Shown: positions 54,751 to 63,979 of the stretch, in pieces
How the letters are laid out: every line of letters begins with the position of its first letter
How positions within the stretch are numbered: position 1 is the stretch's first letter
NCBI RefSeq assembly: GCF_001865575.2
Contig: NZ_CP017562.2
Span: 496,001-560,000, forward strand
DNA from: Paraburkholderia sprentiae WSM5005
GTDB lineage: Bacteria; Pseudomonadota; Gammaproteobacteria; Burkholderiales; Burkholderiaceae
Length of the DNA stretch: 64,000 nt
Direction of reading: 5' to 3'
Translations under genes and position numbers: made by a program
Notes under the pieces: model-generated
What the model saw: the letters and a program-made list of their open reading frames with translations, nothing else
What the model was told of the DNA's origin: nothing
Databases searched by the model: none

Positions 54751-55710
54751 TCAGCCCTGCAGCGCGGCCCACATTTCCTTGTCGCGCTGCGCGGTCCAGA
54801 TACGCGGATGCGTGATGCCGCTCGCTTCGTCATACGCGCGTGAAACGTCGAACGGCAGGCAGTGTTCGTAGATGAACACCTGGCCGAACTTCGGGTCCAT
54901 CGCCTTGCGCGTGAGCGCCATCGCGCCCTTCAAATCGAGCTTGTCCTTGTACGCGTCGCGGCCGGCTTGCAGCAGCGTCGTCACGAAGTCTTTTGTGTAG
55001 TCGAGGCCCTTGTTCACGTCAGCCGGATTGAGCAGCGCGGGGCCGCGTCCCGGCACGAGCTTGTCCGCATTAAGCGCGCGCAATGCCTCGAGCGTCGCGG
55101 GCCATTGTTCGAGTTGCGCGTCGCCGCAATAGCAGGCAGCGTCGTATTCGACGAGGTCGCCGGAAAACAGCACCTTCTGCGATGGCAGCCACACCACCGT
55201 GTCGCCCTTCGTATGACCGGCACCCAGATGTGCGATGCGCACTTCGAGCTTGCCGAGGAACAGCGTGATTTCCTTTTCGAACACGAGAGTCGGCCACGTC
55301 AGACCGGGAACGGTTTCGACGCCCGCAAACAGACGCGGAAAGCGCTCGATTTCCGATTTCATATCGGCTTCGCCGCGCTCGACGATCATTTCGTAGGTGC
55401 CGCGGCTCGCGATCACCTGCTGCGCGCCTTCGTTGAAATACGCCGACGCGCCGAGCACACGCACCGCGTGATAGTGCGACAGCACGACGTATTTGATGGG
55501 CTTGTCGGTCACGCTGCGGATCTTCGCGATCAGGTCTTGCGCCATTGCGGGCGTGGCGGTGGTGTCGACGATCAGCACGCTGTCGTCGCCAATGATGACG
55601 CCAGAATTCGGGTCGCCCTCGGCCGTATACGCATAGGCGTTTTCGGACAATTGGGTCCACGTGATTTTCTTTTCTTCCAGGTCGGCCTGGGATGCAAAAG
55701 CCTTTGCCAT
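54751..55710 (-). CDS. MBL-fold metallo-hydrolase-like protein with altered metal site
   Basis: This 319-residue protein has the MBL fold (SENAYAYTAEGDPNSGVIIGDDSVLIVDT, VLFSGDLVEYDAACYCGD). The usual HxHxDH reads HYHAVR (H79, H81, then V83 and R84), so the second metal's Asp and His ligands are lost. Downstream His in LGAGHTKGD remains. It belongs to the mha/hmg locus, but its reaction is unknown. GGAGA precedes the ATG at 55710; it is divergent from the IclR gene. Confidence 0.85.
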   Translation of the reverse strand: MAKAFASQADLEEKKITWTQLSENAYAYTAEGDPNSGVIIGDDSVLIVDTTATPAMAQDLIAKIRSVTDKPIKYVVLSHYHAVRVLGASAYFNEGAQQVIASRGTYEMIVERGEADMKSEIERFPRLFAGVETVPGLTWPTLVFEKEITLFLGKLEVRIAHLGAGHTKGDTVVWLPSQKVLFSGDLVEYDAACYCGDAQLEQWPATLEALRALNADKLVPGRGPALLNPADVNKGLDYTKDFVTTLLQAGRDAYKDKLDLKGAMALTRKAMDPKFGQVFIYEHCLPFDVSRAYDEASGITHPRIWTAQRDKEMWAALQG

Positions 55711-55774
55711 GTATGTCTCCGTTATACGACTCGTTGGGGATGAGCCATGGTCGTCGCCACGCAAAAATTTGTCA

Positions 55775-55791
55775 ATAGCAAATCAACTTGC
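55775..55791. promoter_or_regulatory. Candidate IclR operator shared with the mhaA promoter region
   Basis: ATAGCAAATCAACTTGC contains GCAA-N6-TTGC. The same arrangement, with the same flanking ATA, occurs upstream of mhaA at 62272-62288. It overlaps a TTGACA-like -35 for the MBL gene on the minus strand (55773-55778) and lies in the IclR-MBL divergent region. Confidence 0.5.
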
Positions 55792-55878
55792 CTTTCACTA
55801 ACGTAGGGTAAACTCCCGTGTGTCGGGGCAAGGGGCTCAATCGGATACCATCTATCCCTTCCATTGCGAGGCACCGAA

Positions 55879-56724
55879 TTGGTCAAATCCGCTGCGGACG
55901 AAAGTCCCGGTCATACGACGGCTGACGCCTCGGTCGAGAAGAAGCAACGCGGCATTCAAAGCGTCGAGGTAGGCGGGCGTCTGCTCGAAGCGCTGGCGCG
56001 GCATCGCGTGCCGCTCGGCCTGACCGAACTGGCGGGCGAGGCGCAACTGCCTTCCGCGCAGGCCCACACGTATCTGGTGAGCCTGACGCGTCTTGGCCTC
56101 GTCAAGCGCGACGCGCTGACGGGCAATTACGAGCTGGGCCCGCTGTCGTTGCGGCTCGGGCTCATGCATATTGAACAGCAACCGGTGTACCGGATCGCCG
56201 CATCGTATGCGCCAGCGCTCGCCGAACGGATTGGTTTCAGCGTGGCGATCTGCGTGGCAGGCGCGCAAGGGCCGACCATCGTGAGATATGAGCGCGGCGG
56301 TTTTCCGCTGCATGTGAATCTGCATATCGGCACGGTGATGTCGCTCGAAGCCACGTCCACGGGCCGCATCTTCTGTGCTTTTTACGCGCGCGAGCAGGTC
56401 GGCCAGATGGCGCGGAGTCAGGCGCTCGCGCCCGATGCATCGTCGCCGGGTGACAACTCGGCCAGGACACCGGTGGTCGATGCGCAATGGTCCAAGCGCT
56501 TCGACGCCATTCGCGCACGCGGGATAGAGCGCGGCATCGACGTGCCGAGTCCGGGCATCAGCAGCCTGAGCGTGCCGGTGTTCGACGCGCAGCAGCGAAT
56601 GCAGCTTGCGTTGACGGCAATTGGCTCCTCGGGATCGATCGACGTCGGCTGGGACGGCGAGGTGGCTCGCCAGTTGATCGAAACCACCCGGCAAATCACC
56701 GAAGCGCTCGTCGCCTCGAATTGA
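55879..56724 (+). CDS. IclR-family regulator, HmgR-like
   Basis: This 281-residue regulator has an N-terminal winged helix (LGLTELAGEAQLPSAQAHTYLVSLTRLGLVKRD, about 46-78) and an IclR effector domain (GTVMSLEATSTGRIFCAFY, IERGIDVPSPGISSLSVPVFD). It probably controls the divergent MBL-MFS genes and the mha-hmg operon; HmgR of Pseudomonas, which controls homogentisate genes, is also IclR-type. The TTG at 55879 has GAGG 7 bases upstream; an earlier TTG at 55864 is less likely. Confidence 0.85.
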   Translation: MVKSAADESPGHTTADASVEKKQRGIQSVEVGGRLLEALARHRVPLGLTELAGEAQLPSAQAHTYLVSLTRLGLVKRDALTGNYELGPLSLRLGLMHIEQQPVYRIAASYAPALAERIGFSVAICVAGAQGPTIVRYERGGFPLHVNLHIGTVMSLEATSTGRIFCAFYAREQVGQMARSQALAPDASSPGDNSARTPVVDAQWSKRFDAIRARGIERGIDVPSPGISSLSVPVFDAQQRMQLALTAIGSSGSIDVGWDGEVARQLIETTRQITEALVASN

Positions 56725-56728
56725 AACC

Positions 56729-56893
56729 ATGCAGACTGCCACTCCGGACACGTCCGGTTTCAACGTGACTCAAACCAGCGATCCGAAAGTGCAGCGCGGC
56801 ATCAGCGCGCTCGACAGCACGGGCGAACTGTTGCTCGCGCTGGTTTCGGCAGGTCGCCCGCTGTCGTGGCGCTTTGGCTGGATCGGCGGCTGA
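56729..56893 (+). pseudogene. Truncated second IclR-family regulator
   Basis: Five bases after the first IclR gene an ATG opens 54 codons. The sequence KVQRGISALDSTGELLLALVSAGRPLS is a clear IclR N-terminus. It then runs out of frame; a shifted frame near 56875 gives a helix-turn-helix-like ALAGSAADFATLQ to about 56945. The remainder is gone and maiA ends at 56958. It is therefore a decayed paralogue of the regulator. Confidence 0.75.
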
Positions 56894-56957
56894 CTTTGCG
56901 ACCCTGCAATTGACTCCGCGACCGGCTGTGCGGCTGATGCCGACGCGCGGCGCGTGG

Positions 56958-57641
56958 TTAAGCGGAGTGGGGCGGCGGCTCGGCATCGGGTTGCAAGGAC
57001 GGCTCGGCGGCAGCGAAAGCGGGAAGGCTCATCGCGTGACCGGCGATCCTGACTATCGTCGGATAGGCGTCGAGCGGCACGTCGAAGCGCCGCGCGTTCC
57101 AGACCTGCGGCACGAGGCAGAGGTCCGCGAGCGTCGGCGTATCGCCGAACACGAGCGTGGCGACGCGCGGATCGACCGACAGCCGCTTCTCCAGCGAAGC
57201 GAAGCCAAGCTCGATCCAGTGCCGATACCACGCGCTCCTCTGCTCGTCCGTGATACCGAGCGTGCCGCTCAGATACTTCAGCACGCGCAGGTTATTCACC
57301 GGATGAATGTCGCATGCCACCTGCAACGCCACGGAGCGCACATACGCGCGATCCAGCGCGATGCGAGGCAACAGCGGTGGCTCCGGATATACCTCGTCCA
57401 GATAGTCGATGATCGCAAGCGATTGCGTGAGCACATGCGTCTGATCGCCAACGCTATGCGTCAGCGACGGTACGAGCCCATCGGGATTGATCGCACGATA
57501 TGCGGGCTTCAGATGCTCGCCGCCGTCGCGCACCAGATGGACCGGCGACTGGTCGAACGGAATCGCTTTCAACGCCAGCGCGATCCGCACCCGATACGAC
57601 GCCGAGCTGCGGAAATAGCCATGCAGCGTGGGATCGCTCAT
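56958..57641 (-). CDS. maiA: Maleylacetoacetate isomerase
   Basis: This 227-residue GST-zeta enzyme converts maleylacetoacetate to fumarylacetoacetate with glutathione. The N-terminal thioredoxin fold contains the active-site SSASYRVRIALALK (about 12-25) and DQTHVLTQSLAIIDYL; the C-terminal helical part has HPVNNLRVLKYL and TPTLADLCLVPQVWNA. Length and motifs are standard. It starts inside the fahA stop (ATGA) and is the last gene of the catabolic operon. Confidence 0.95.
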   Translation of the reverse strand: MSDPTLHGYFRSSASYRVRIALALKAIPFDQSPVHLVRDGGEHLKPAYRAINPDGLVPSLTHSVGDQTHVLTQSLAIIDYLDEVYPEPPLLPRIALDRAYVRSVALQVACDIHPVNNLRVLKYLSGTLGITDEQRSAWYRHWIELGFASLEKRLSVDPRVATLVFGDTPTLADLCLVPQVWNARRFDVPLDAYPTIVRIAGHAMSLPAFAAAEPSLQPDAEPPPHSA

Positions 57642-58945
57642 GCAAGCTCCGGCGCGGGCAGGATCTTCCCAGAGCATGTGCCGAAGCCGACGCGATAGCC
57701 GTCGCCCTGGCACCATCCGCGTATCGCCACTTCGTCGCCGTCCTGAAGGAACGCGCGCGTGTTGCCGGAAGGCAGCGCGAGCGGGCGCTGGCCGTTCCAC
57801 GTCGATTCCAGCAGCGAGCCGCACGAATCCGGCGTTGCGCCGCTGATCGTTCCCGAGCCCATCAGGTCGCCGACCCGAAGGTTGCAGCCGGAAGCGGTGT
57901 GATGCGCGAGTTGCTGCGCCATCGTCCAGTACATGTATTTGAAGTTGGTGCGGCAAATCGTAGACGTCTCGGGTTCGCCCGCGCCGTGCAGATGGACTTC
58001 GAGTTGAATATCGAAGCCGTGTCTTCCTGCGTGACGCAGATACGGCAGCGGTTGCGGCGACTGTTCCGGCTGTGCGCAGCGGAATGGGTCGAGCGCGTCG
58101 AGCGTCACGATCCACGGCGAAATCGTGGTGGCAAAGCCTTTCGAATTGAACGGTCCGAGCGGCACGTATTCCCACTGCTGGATGTCGCGGGCGCTCCAGT
58201 CGTTGAGCAGCACCATGCCGAAGATATGTGCCTCAGCCTGTTCGCATGCAACCGGCTCGCCGAGCGTCGTATTCGTGCCGACGATAAAACCCGTCTCCAG
58301 TTCGATATCGAGCTTGCGGCACGGGCTGTAAATCGGGCGATCGCTGTCGGGCGTCTTGATCTGGCCGTTGGGTCGCCTGACGGGCGTTTCGCTGACGACC
58401 ACCGACGACGCGCGGCCGTTATAACCAATCGGGATTTCGAGCCAGTTAGGCAGAAGGGCGTTCTTCGGATCGCGGAACATCGAGCCGACGTTGGTCGCAT
58501 GTTCCTTCGACGAATAGAAATCCGTATAGCCCGGAATCTCGACGGGCAGATGCATCCGGGCATCGGCTTGCGCGACCAGCGCCTTCTCGCGCAGCGAAGC
58601 GTCGTCGCGCAACGAGGCCGTGTTCGCATCGAGCAGCGACGACAGCTGCGCGCGCACTGCGCGCCACTGCGCCTGTCCGAGCCCGATAAAGCGGTTCAGC
58701 GACGCACACGCGAACACGTCAGGGCCTGATGGCAGCAGCCCGTTATCCGCAAGTGCGGCGAGATCGACGATGCGATCGCCAATCGCGACACCGACCCGCG
58801 GCGTCGCATTGTGGTTGTCACTGAACACGCCGAACGGCAGGTTCTGGATCGGAAAGTCGCTGGCTGGATCGTTTGCAGATTCGACCCAGCTTTTACGGCG
58901 CGGATCGTTGGCCGCTTGCCACGTCATCGAAGTGGGATTCGTCAT
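57638..58945 (-). CDS. fahA: Fumarylacetoacetase
   Basis: This 435-residue hydrolase splits fumarylacetoacetate into fumarate and acetoacetate, the last step of homogentisate breakdown. It has an N-terminal SH3-like part and the FAH catalytic core: [17 protein letters not shown] (metal and substrate His), [31 protein letters not shown] and [21 protein letters not shown]. The ATG at 58945 overlaps the hmgA stop (ATGA). Length agrees with the family. Confidence 0.96.
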   Translation of the reverse strand: MTNPTSMTWQAANDPRRKSWVESANDPASDFPIQNLPFGVFSDNHNATPRVGVAIGDRIVDLAALADNGLLPSGPDVFACASLNRFIGLGQAQWRAVRAQLSSLLDANTASLRDDASLREKALVAQADARMHLPVEIPGYTDFYSSKEHATNVGSMFRDPKNALLPNWLEIPIGYNGRASSVVVSETPVRRPNGQIKTPDSDRPIYSPCRKLDIELETGFIVGTNTTLGEPVACEQAEAHIFGMVLLNDWSARDIQQWEYVPLGPFNSKGFATTISPWIVTLDALDPFRCAQPEQSPQPLPYLRHAGRHGFDIQLEVHLHGAGEPETSTICRTNFKYMYWTMAQQLAHHTASGCNLRVGDLMGSGTISGATPDSCGSLLESTWNGQRPLALPSGNTRAFLQDGDEVAIRGWCQGDGYRVGFGTCSGKILPAPELA

Positions 58946-60276
58946 GCCTGTGTCTCCAGCTTGAAGTTTTTCCGCAGACCTTGCCAGCATTCGAAATACT
59001 CGGCCTGCAATTGCGAGGTTTCCAGTGCGAACGCAGTCGGGCGAATCACGCGCGGCGTCTCGAACATGAATGCGAGCGTGTTGTCCACCTTATGCGGTTG
59101 GGTCGTGTCCGATGCCGATGCTTTGCGGAACGTCTCCGCATCCGGCCCATGCCCGGACATGCAGTTATGCAGACTTGCACCGCCCGGCACGAAGCCTTCT
59201 TCCTTTGCGTCATACGCGCCGTGCACGAGTCCCATGAACTCGCTTGCGACATTGCGATGGAACCAGGGTGGGCGGAACGTATCTTCCGCGACCAGCCAGC
59301 GCGGCGGGAAAATCACGAAGTCGAGCGAGTGCACGCCTTCCGTATCGCTCGGCGATTGCAGCACGAGGAAGATGGACGGATCGGGATGGTCGTAGCTGAT
59401 CGAGCCGATCGTATTGAAGTGCCGCAAATCGTATTTGTATGGCGCATAGTTGCCATGCCACGCCACCACATCGAGCGGCGAATGCCCGATATCCGCGCGC
59501 CAAAGATGACCGTCGAATTTTGCGACCAGTTCGAACCGGCCTTCGCGATCTTCGAAAGCCGCATGAGGCGTCAGGAAGTCGCGCGGATTCGCGAGGCCGT
59601 TGGAGCCAATCGGTCCCAGGTCCGGCAGCGCGAGCAACGCGCCGAAGTTTTCGCATACGTAGCCGCGCGCCTCGCCATCCGGCAGCGCAACCGAAAAACG
59701 TACGCCGCGCGGAATCACCGCAATCTCGAACGGCTCGACATCGAGTACGCCGAGTTCGGTCGCAATCGTCAGGCGGCCTCGCTGCGGCACGATCAGGAAT
59801 TCGCCGTCGGCGGAATAGAAGAAGCGCTCATGCATCGATGCGGTGGCTGCGTACAGATGAATCGCGCAGCCGCTCATCGACGCCACCGATCCATTGCCCG
59901 CCATCGTCACCAGCGAATCGACGAAGTCCACCGGACCATCGGGCATCGGCAGCGGGTCCCAACGCAACTGGTTGGGCGGCGTCGTCGGCACCGTCAAAAA
60001 GTCGCCAACCAGCCGGTCGTTCGACAGCCGTGTGAACGGCTTGTGAACGGCGGCCGGACGAATCCGGTAGAGCCACGAACGGCGGTTGTGTGCGCGCGGC
60101 GCGGTGAACGCGGTGCCCGACAACTGCTCGGCGTACAGCCCTCTTGCGACCTGCTGCGGCGAGTTGCGGCCCACGGGCAGCACGCCCGGCAAGGCTTCGG
60201 TGGCGAACTCGTTGCCAAATCCGGACTGGTATCGGTCGTCCGACACCCGTGTCAGTCCATGTGTGTTTTCCGGCAT
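58942..60276 (-). CDS. hmgA: Homogentisate 1,2-dioxygenase
   Basis: This 444-residue iron enzyme opens the homogentisate ring to maleylacetoacetate. Motifs include [19 protein letters not shown] at the start and, in the C-terminal cupin, [23 protein letters not shown], which carries conserved His/Glu iron ligands, followed by [20 protein letters not shown] precedes the ATG at 60276, 39 bases after mhaB. Its stop overlaps fahA by ATGA. Confidence 0.97.
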   Translation of the reverse strand: MPENTHGLTRVSDDRYQSGFGNEFATEALPGVLPVGRNSPQQVARGLYAEQLSGTAFTAPRAHNRRSWLYRIRPAAVHKPFTRLSNDRLVGDFLTVPTTPPNQLRWDPLPMPDGPVDFVDSLVTMAGNGSVASMSGCAIHLYAATASMHERFFYSADGEFLIVPQRGRLTIATELGVLDVEPFEIAVIPRGVRFSVALPDGEARGYVCENFGALLALPDLGPIGSNGLANPRDFLTPHAAFEDREGRFELVAKFDGHLWRADIGHSPLDVVAWHGNYAPYKYDLRHFNTIGSISYDHPDPSIFLVLQSPSDTEGVHSLDFVIFPPRWLVAEDTFRPPWFHRNVASEFMGLVHGAYDAKEEGFVPGGASLHNCMSGHGPDAETFRKASASDTTQPHKVDNTLAFMFETPRVIRPTAFALETSQLQAEYFECWQGLRKNFKLETQA

Positions 60277-60315
60277 CTGCTTCTCCGTGGAACGGGAAAT
60301 GTTGGATCAGTGCGG

Positions 60316-60546
60316 CTATTGCGGCGCGGCGTCGTTATCGGACGCGACGCCCGCGCGGGCGATGGCGAGCGCCTCGGCCAGCACGCTGGCATCGCCGATA
60401 TGGTTGGCGAGCAGCAGCACCAGCTTCGCGTTCATGAAATGACTTTGTTGGTCGGTCAGACCGTTGTGCGCGTCGATCAGTTTTTCGTAGAACGCGTCAG
60501 GGTCGGCGATATTGGTTTCGATATTCAGCGTGGTCATGATGGTCAT
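60316..60546 (-). CDS. mhaB: DUF2783 small protein, MhaB-like coupling protein
   Basis: This 76-residue DUF2783 protein (NIADPDAFYEKLIDAHNGLTDQQ, then LVLLLANHIGD) follows the flavoprotein hydroxylase with an ATGA overlap at 60546. In Pseudomonas putida 3-hydroxyphenylacetate 6-hydroxylase is described as a flavoprotein (MhaA) plus a small coupling protein (MhaB), and size and position fit. The assignment comes from context and size. Confidence 0.75.
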   Translation of the reverse strand: MTIMTTLNIETNIADPDAFYEKLIDAHNGLTDQQSHFMNAKLVLLLANHIGDASVLAEALAIARAGVASDNDAAPQ

Positions 60547-62234
60547 CCGTTGCACGTAGCGCGATTGACGGCTTTCGCGACCGATCCGCCGTCGAACGCG
60601 CGCCAGCGTGCGCAGACATGCTGATCGGGTCGCAGCAGATAGAACGTGCCGGGACGCGCATCGAAGCGATGCGTGACGATGCCCTCCACGTCTTCGACCA
60701 CGGTGATGCCAGGCATACCCGGCAAGGCCGTCGCCGCAGCGCCGCGCGGCACGACGATCACCGTGCGCACCGGAACCGCGAGCCGGGCGAGCGCGGCAAG
60801 CTGTTCGGCACACGCCGAAAGATCGTCTCCATGGCCGCAGAAATGCACGCCCGTAAAGCCGCCGTGGCCCGTCTGGTTGAGGAACCACGCGTCGTCGCCT
60901 TGCACCTTCACGGGCGCGTCCGTGCAGACCGCGCCGGGCACCATCGTGCAGGAGAACGCGGCGTCAGCGGCGTCGGGCGTGTTCAGCGTCGAGTCGCGCA
61001 ACACGGCGGGAATCGACAGTCGCCCGCTATTGACGATGCGTCGCGCGAACGGGCAGTCTTTCGCGAGCTCGAGCGTCGCATCGCGGAACATCCGCGAGAT
61101 CGCGCTTTTTGGCGTGATGAAGTCCGTTGCGCGTGACGAGTTCAGGATGTTTTCATCGGCCGCGTATTCGCGCTCCGATGCATAGGTGTCGAGCAATGAA
61201 GGCGGCGCGTCGCCGTTGACCACCAGCCGCAACTTCCACGCGAGGTTGTCGGCGTCCTGCACGCCGCTATTCGCGCCGCGTGCGCCGAACGGCGACATGC
61301 CGTGCGCCGCATCGCCCGCGAACAGCACCCGACCGTGCCGAAAGCTGTCCATGCGCAGACACGAGAACGTGTAGACGCTGACCCATTCGAGTTCGAACTC
61401 CGTGTCTTCGCCCAGCAATGCCTTCACGCGCGGAATCACTTTCTCCGGCTGCTTTTCCGCAACCGGGTCGGCGTCCCAGCCGAGCTGGAAATCGATGCGC
61501 CAGACGTTGTCGGGCTGACGATGCAGCAACACCGACTGATTGCGGTGAAACGGCGGATCGAACCAGAACCAGCGCTCGCTCGGAAACGGCGCCTTCATCT
61601 TGACGTCGGCGATCAGGAAGCGGTCCTTGAACGTACGGCCACGACTATCGAGACCGAGCGCCTTGCGCACCGCGCTGCGGGAGCCATCGGCGGCAATCGC
61701 GTATTGCGCGCGCATCGGGTAGACGCCGTCGGGGGTTTCGACCTGCAATTCGACATAGCCGTCGTGCTGGGTCAGACCGATGACGTTGCTTTTCCAGCGC
61801 ATCTGCAGATTGGCCGTCTGCCGTGCGCGCCCGGCCAGATAGCCTTCGACGTAGTACTGCTGCAAGTTGATGAAGGCGGGGCGGGCGTGTCCCGTTTCGG
61901 GCAGCAGATTGAACGTGTAGATCAGTTCGTCCTGCAGGAACACCTTGCCGACTTTCCAGCTCACGCCTTTGTCCACCATCTGCGCGCCACAGCCGAGGCG
62001 GTCGAAAATTTCCAGCGTCCGCTTGGCGAAACAGATGGCGCGCGAGCCGCTCGACAGCGTGTCGTCGTTATCGACGAGCACGGTACGCACGCCCTGCTGC
62101 GCAAGATCGATCGCGGCGCTCAGCCCGACAGGGCCCGCTCCGATCACGACGACCGGATAGGTAGTGGGCGTCGCGGCGTCGTGGTCGGCGGCTCGCTCGT
62201 AGTCGAACCGCATCGTTTGATAATCGATTTGCAT
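60543..62234 (-). CDS. mhaA: 3-hydroxyphenylacetate 6-hydroxylase flavoprotein, MhaA-like
   Basis: This 563-residue FAD monooxygenase should convert 3-hydroxyphenylacetate to homogentisate with NAD(P)H and O2. FAD motifs: VVVIGAGPVGLSAAIDLAQQG (about 28-48), the DG fingerprint YAIAADGSRSAVRKALG, and GRVLFAGDAAHGMSPFGARGANSG. The C-terminal thioredoxin-like part is present. It belongs to the PheA/MhpA group; the substrate is inferred from the downstream mhaB-hmgA-fahA-maiA genes. GGAG precedes the ATG at 62234. It is the first gene of the operon. Confidence 0.88.
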   Translation of the reverse strand: MQIDYQTMRFDYERAADHDAATPTTYPVVVIGAGPVGLSAAIDLAQQGVRTVLVDNDDTLSSGSRAICFAKRTLEIFDRLGCGAQMVDKGVSWKVGKVFLQDELIYTFNLLPETGHARPAFINLQQYYVEGYLAGRARQTANLQMRWKSNVIGLTQHDGYVELQVETPDGVYPMRAQYAIAADGSRSAVRKALGLDSRGRTFKDRFLIADVKMKAPFPSERWFWFDPPFHRNQSVLLHRQPDNVWRIDFQLGWDADPVAEKQPEKVIPRVKALLGEDTEFELEWVSVYTFSCLRMDSFRHGRVLFAGDAAHGMSPFGARGANSGVQDADNLAWKLRLVVNGDAPPSLLDTYASEREYAADENILNSSRATDFITPKSAISRMFRDATLELAKDCPFARRIVNSGRLSIPAVLRDSTLNTPDAADAAFSCTMVPGAVCTDAPVKVQGDDAWFLNQTGHGGFTGVHFCGHGDDLSACAEQLAALARLAVPVRTVIVVPRGAAATALPGMPGITVVEDVEGIVTHRFDARPGTFYLLRPDQHVCARWRAFDGGSVAKAVNRATCNG

Positions 62235-62600
62235 CGTGTCTCCGTGTGCTGCGCGTCGGATTTATTAATCTATAGCAAGTATCATTGCTCCTTGCTAATA
62301 TTTGCCATTCTATGCAGCTTTCGGTCGGGACGAATCTGTGTTTACCCCTGGTGTGGCTAGTCAAGACGCGCCGATGCGACCGCGGAACGGCCTGGTTGCG
62401 GGTTGAAAGGCGATGCCATGCTGGCGGTGGAGAGCGAAGAAGCGGGCGAATTCATGCACACGCCGGGTGGATGGAGACGGGGCGAGTTAGCGAGGCGAAG
62501 GGAAAGGAACGCTAGGGGAAGGGGGGCGAGGGAAAGGCGCTTCCGGGCGCGGCGCAGACCGCCAAGGTCCTGCCGCGCTCTCGCGAGTGGACCTGTGCAG
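62235..62600. other. mhaA promoter region and unassigned sequence
   Basis: The part at 62255-62330 is A/T-rich and should carry the leftward mhaA promoter: on the minus strand TTAGCA and CTATAG are 17 bases apart. The rest, 62340-62600, has no recognised gene. Confidence 0.45.
62272..62297. promoter_or_regulatory. Candidate IclR operator upstream of mhaA
   Basis: ATAGCAAGTATCATTGC at 62272-62288 holds GCAA-N6-TTGC, the same layout as at 55775-55791. A larger perfect inverted repeat TAGCAAG-N11-CTTGCTA spans 62273-62297. The site overlaps the A/T-rich mhaA promoter region, about 40-65 bases before the start codon. Confidence 0.5.
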
Positions 62601-62615
62601 TGCAAAGCGAGCGCT

Positions 62616-63365
62616 TCAGTAGCCGCCTTTAGGCGCAGTCGAGAGGGTGGCAATCTGTTTGTACGACGCGGACAGATCGGAAGCAGCCTTACTGAACAAA
62701 CCGGTACCGTACCCACCGCGACGAACGTCGCACCCGCTTCGAGGTATTCCATCGCAATCTCGCGGTCTGGCGCCAGCACGTCGGCAGCTTTGCTCGTAGC
62801 GCGCACCGTCTGGATACCGTTGCGGATCGCGTCCCGGACGCGAGGCGCGGCCGGCTTGCCGAGCAGGCCCGTCGATGCGGGCCAGGCCGAAGAACACGCC
62901 GTCTATGCTGCCTGTATTCGCAATCGCGGCGAGGTTACCCAAGCCGGTTTTGTTCTTCACCTGTACCAACACGCACAATTCCTGCGCCACCGTCGCCAGA
63001 TAGTCGGGGATACAGTTCCAGCGCGGCGCCAGCGCACTGCCGACGTCCCGAATGCCCCGCGGCGGGTAGCGCCTTGTGGCGACCGCGTCGGCGGCTTGCT
63101 CCGGTGTTTCGATCATCGGCAACAGCAGGCTCTGTGCGCCGATATCGGGCAACTGCTTGATTAGCGCGGCATTGCTGCGCACGGGCCGCAGCACCGGATG
63201 CGATGGGTAAGCGGCGACCGCTTGCAGTTGCGCGAGCGTGCTGCGGATGCGGTTCGGACGTCAACGAGCCACTGAGGATCACGGCGCTGGCGTTCAGGAC
63301 TTGGTCGCAGCGCGGATCTTGTTCGAGAGCCAGGTGGCGCCATTGGCGCGATGATTCAGCACCGC
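62616..63365 (-). pseudogene. HpaI/HpcH-type aldolase pseudogene
   Basis: Several frames on the minus strand together resemble 4-hydroxy-2-oxoheptanedioate aldolase. From right to left: a WLS-like start and WLVD, then STLAQLQAVAAYPSHPVLRPV, ALIKQLPDIGAQSLLLPMIET, RYPPRGIRDVGSAL and LCVLVQVKNKTGLGNLAAI. The end is EYLEAGATFVAVG and LFSKAASDLSASYK. At least three frame changes and a deletion around the GVFFG segment disrupt it. Position next to the mha/hmg locus suggests a lost aromatic-acid meta-pathway gene. Confidence 0.7.
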
Positions 63366-63491
63366 CGCCTGACCGCTTTCCTCGACCGCCCCGTCTTGTA
63401 CAGCAGTGCACCGACGCACCGCAGATCGATCTCCAGCGTACCCACAAGACGACCGCCCAGCACAGGCGGCCGTGCTTGTGCGAATGGAGCC

Positions 63492-63806
63492 ATGGAACTG
63501 ATACCGAAGGAACGCTTCGCCGTAGAACAGCGGCGCGCGCTGCTGTCGTTGACGGACACGAGCGCCGAACTGGTGCGGGTGATTTCGAAAGACCTCGCAG
63601 CGCATTACCACCCGCGCGAACCGACGATCGGCACGGAGATCGTCGAGCGCGTGTATCGCGCCATCGACGATCTGAACGTGGGGCGCAACACGACGAATGA
63701 GGACGCGCCGGACGGTTATGCGCCGGACTGGCTCGCGGCCGGTGCATCCCGCAGTCCGAGCAGCCACGGAATCTGGCTCGTGTTGTGCATATCGAGTTTC
63801 TTATAG
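63492..63806 (+). CDS. Short coding remnant or hypothetical protein, 104 residues
   Basis: An ATG at 63492, after a GGAG, opens 104 codons. The first 80 have strong G/C third positions and look like a real protein (MELIPKERFAVEQRR, TSAELVRVISKDLAAHYHP, IVERVYRAIDDLNV); the last 25 (GASRSPSSHG to SSFL) do not and overlap what may be a leftward fragment. It is probably a gene truncated at a junction near 63740. No family is recognised. Confidence 0.4.
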   Translation: MELIPKERFAVEQRRALLSLTDTSAELVRVISKDLAAHYHPREPTIGTEIVERVYRAIDDLNVGRNTTNEDAPDGYAPDWLAAGASRSPSSHGIWLVLCISSFL

Positions 63807-63886
63807 GCGCAACGCAGGTAATGCGGCACCGCCTGCACGATGCGAATTCGGCACACCGTTTTGCCGGTTTGCCCAGCGCGAAGGCG

Positions 63887-63918
63887 AAAAAAAACCGCGC
63901 AGTGCATTCACCGCGCGG
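63887..63918 (-). terminator. Rho-independent terminator for a gene entering from the right
   Basis: On the minus strand CCGCGC (63918-63913) pairs with GCGCGG (63900-63895) and is followed by eight T (63894-63887). It lies about 60 bases after the stop codon of the gene at the window edge. Confidence 0.7.
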
Positions 63919-63979
63919 ATATCTGTGAGCTTCGGTTTGAATCGGACTGGCCGCGTCTCGCGTCGGGCGAATCGATCGC

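Noticed and set aside
63735..63850. A leftward stretch (YKKLDMHNTSQ and nearby) resembling the end of a LuxR-type helix-turn-helix
   Set aside because: Too short and partial to assign; it overlaps a rightward coding remnant and could be chance similarity.
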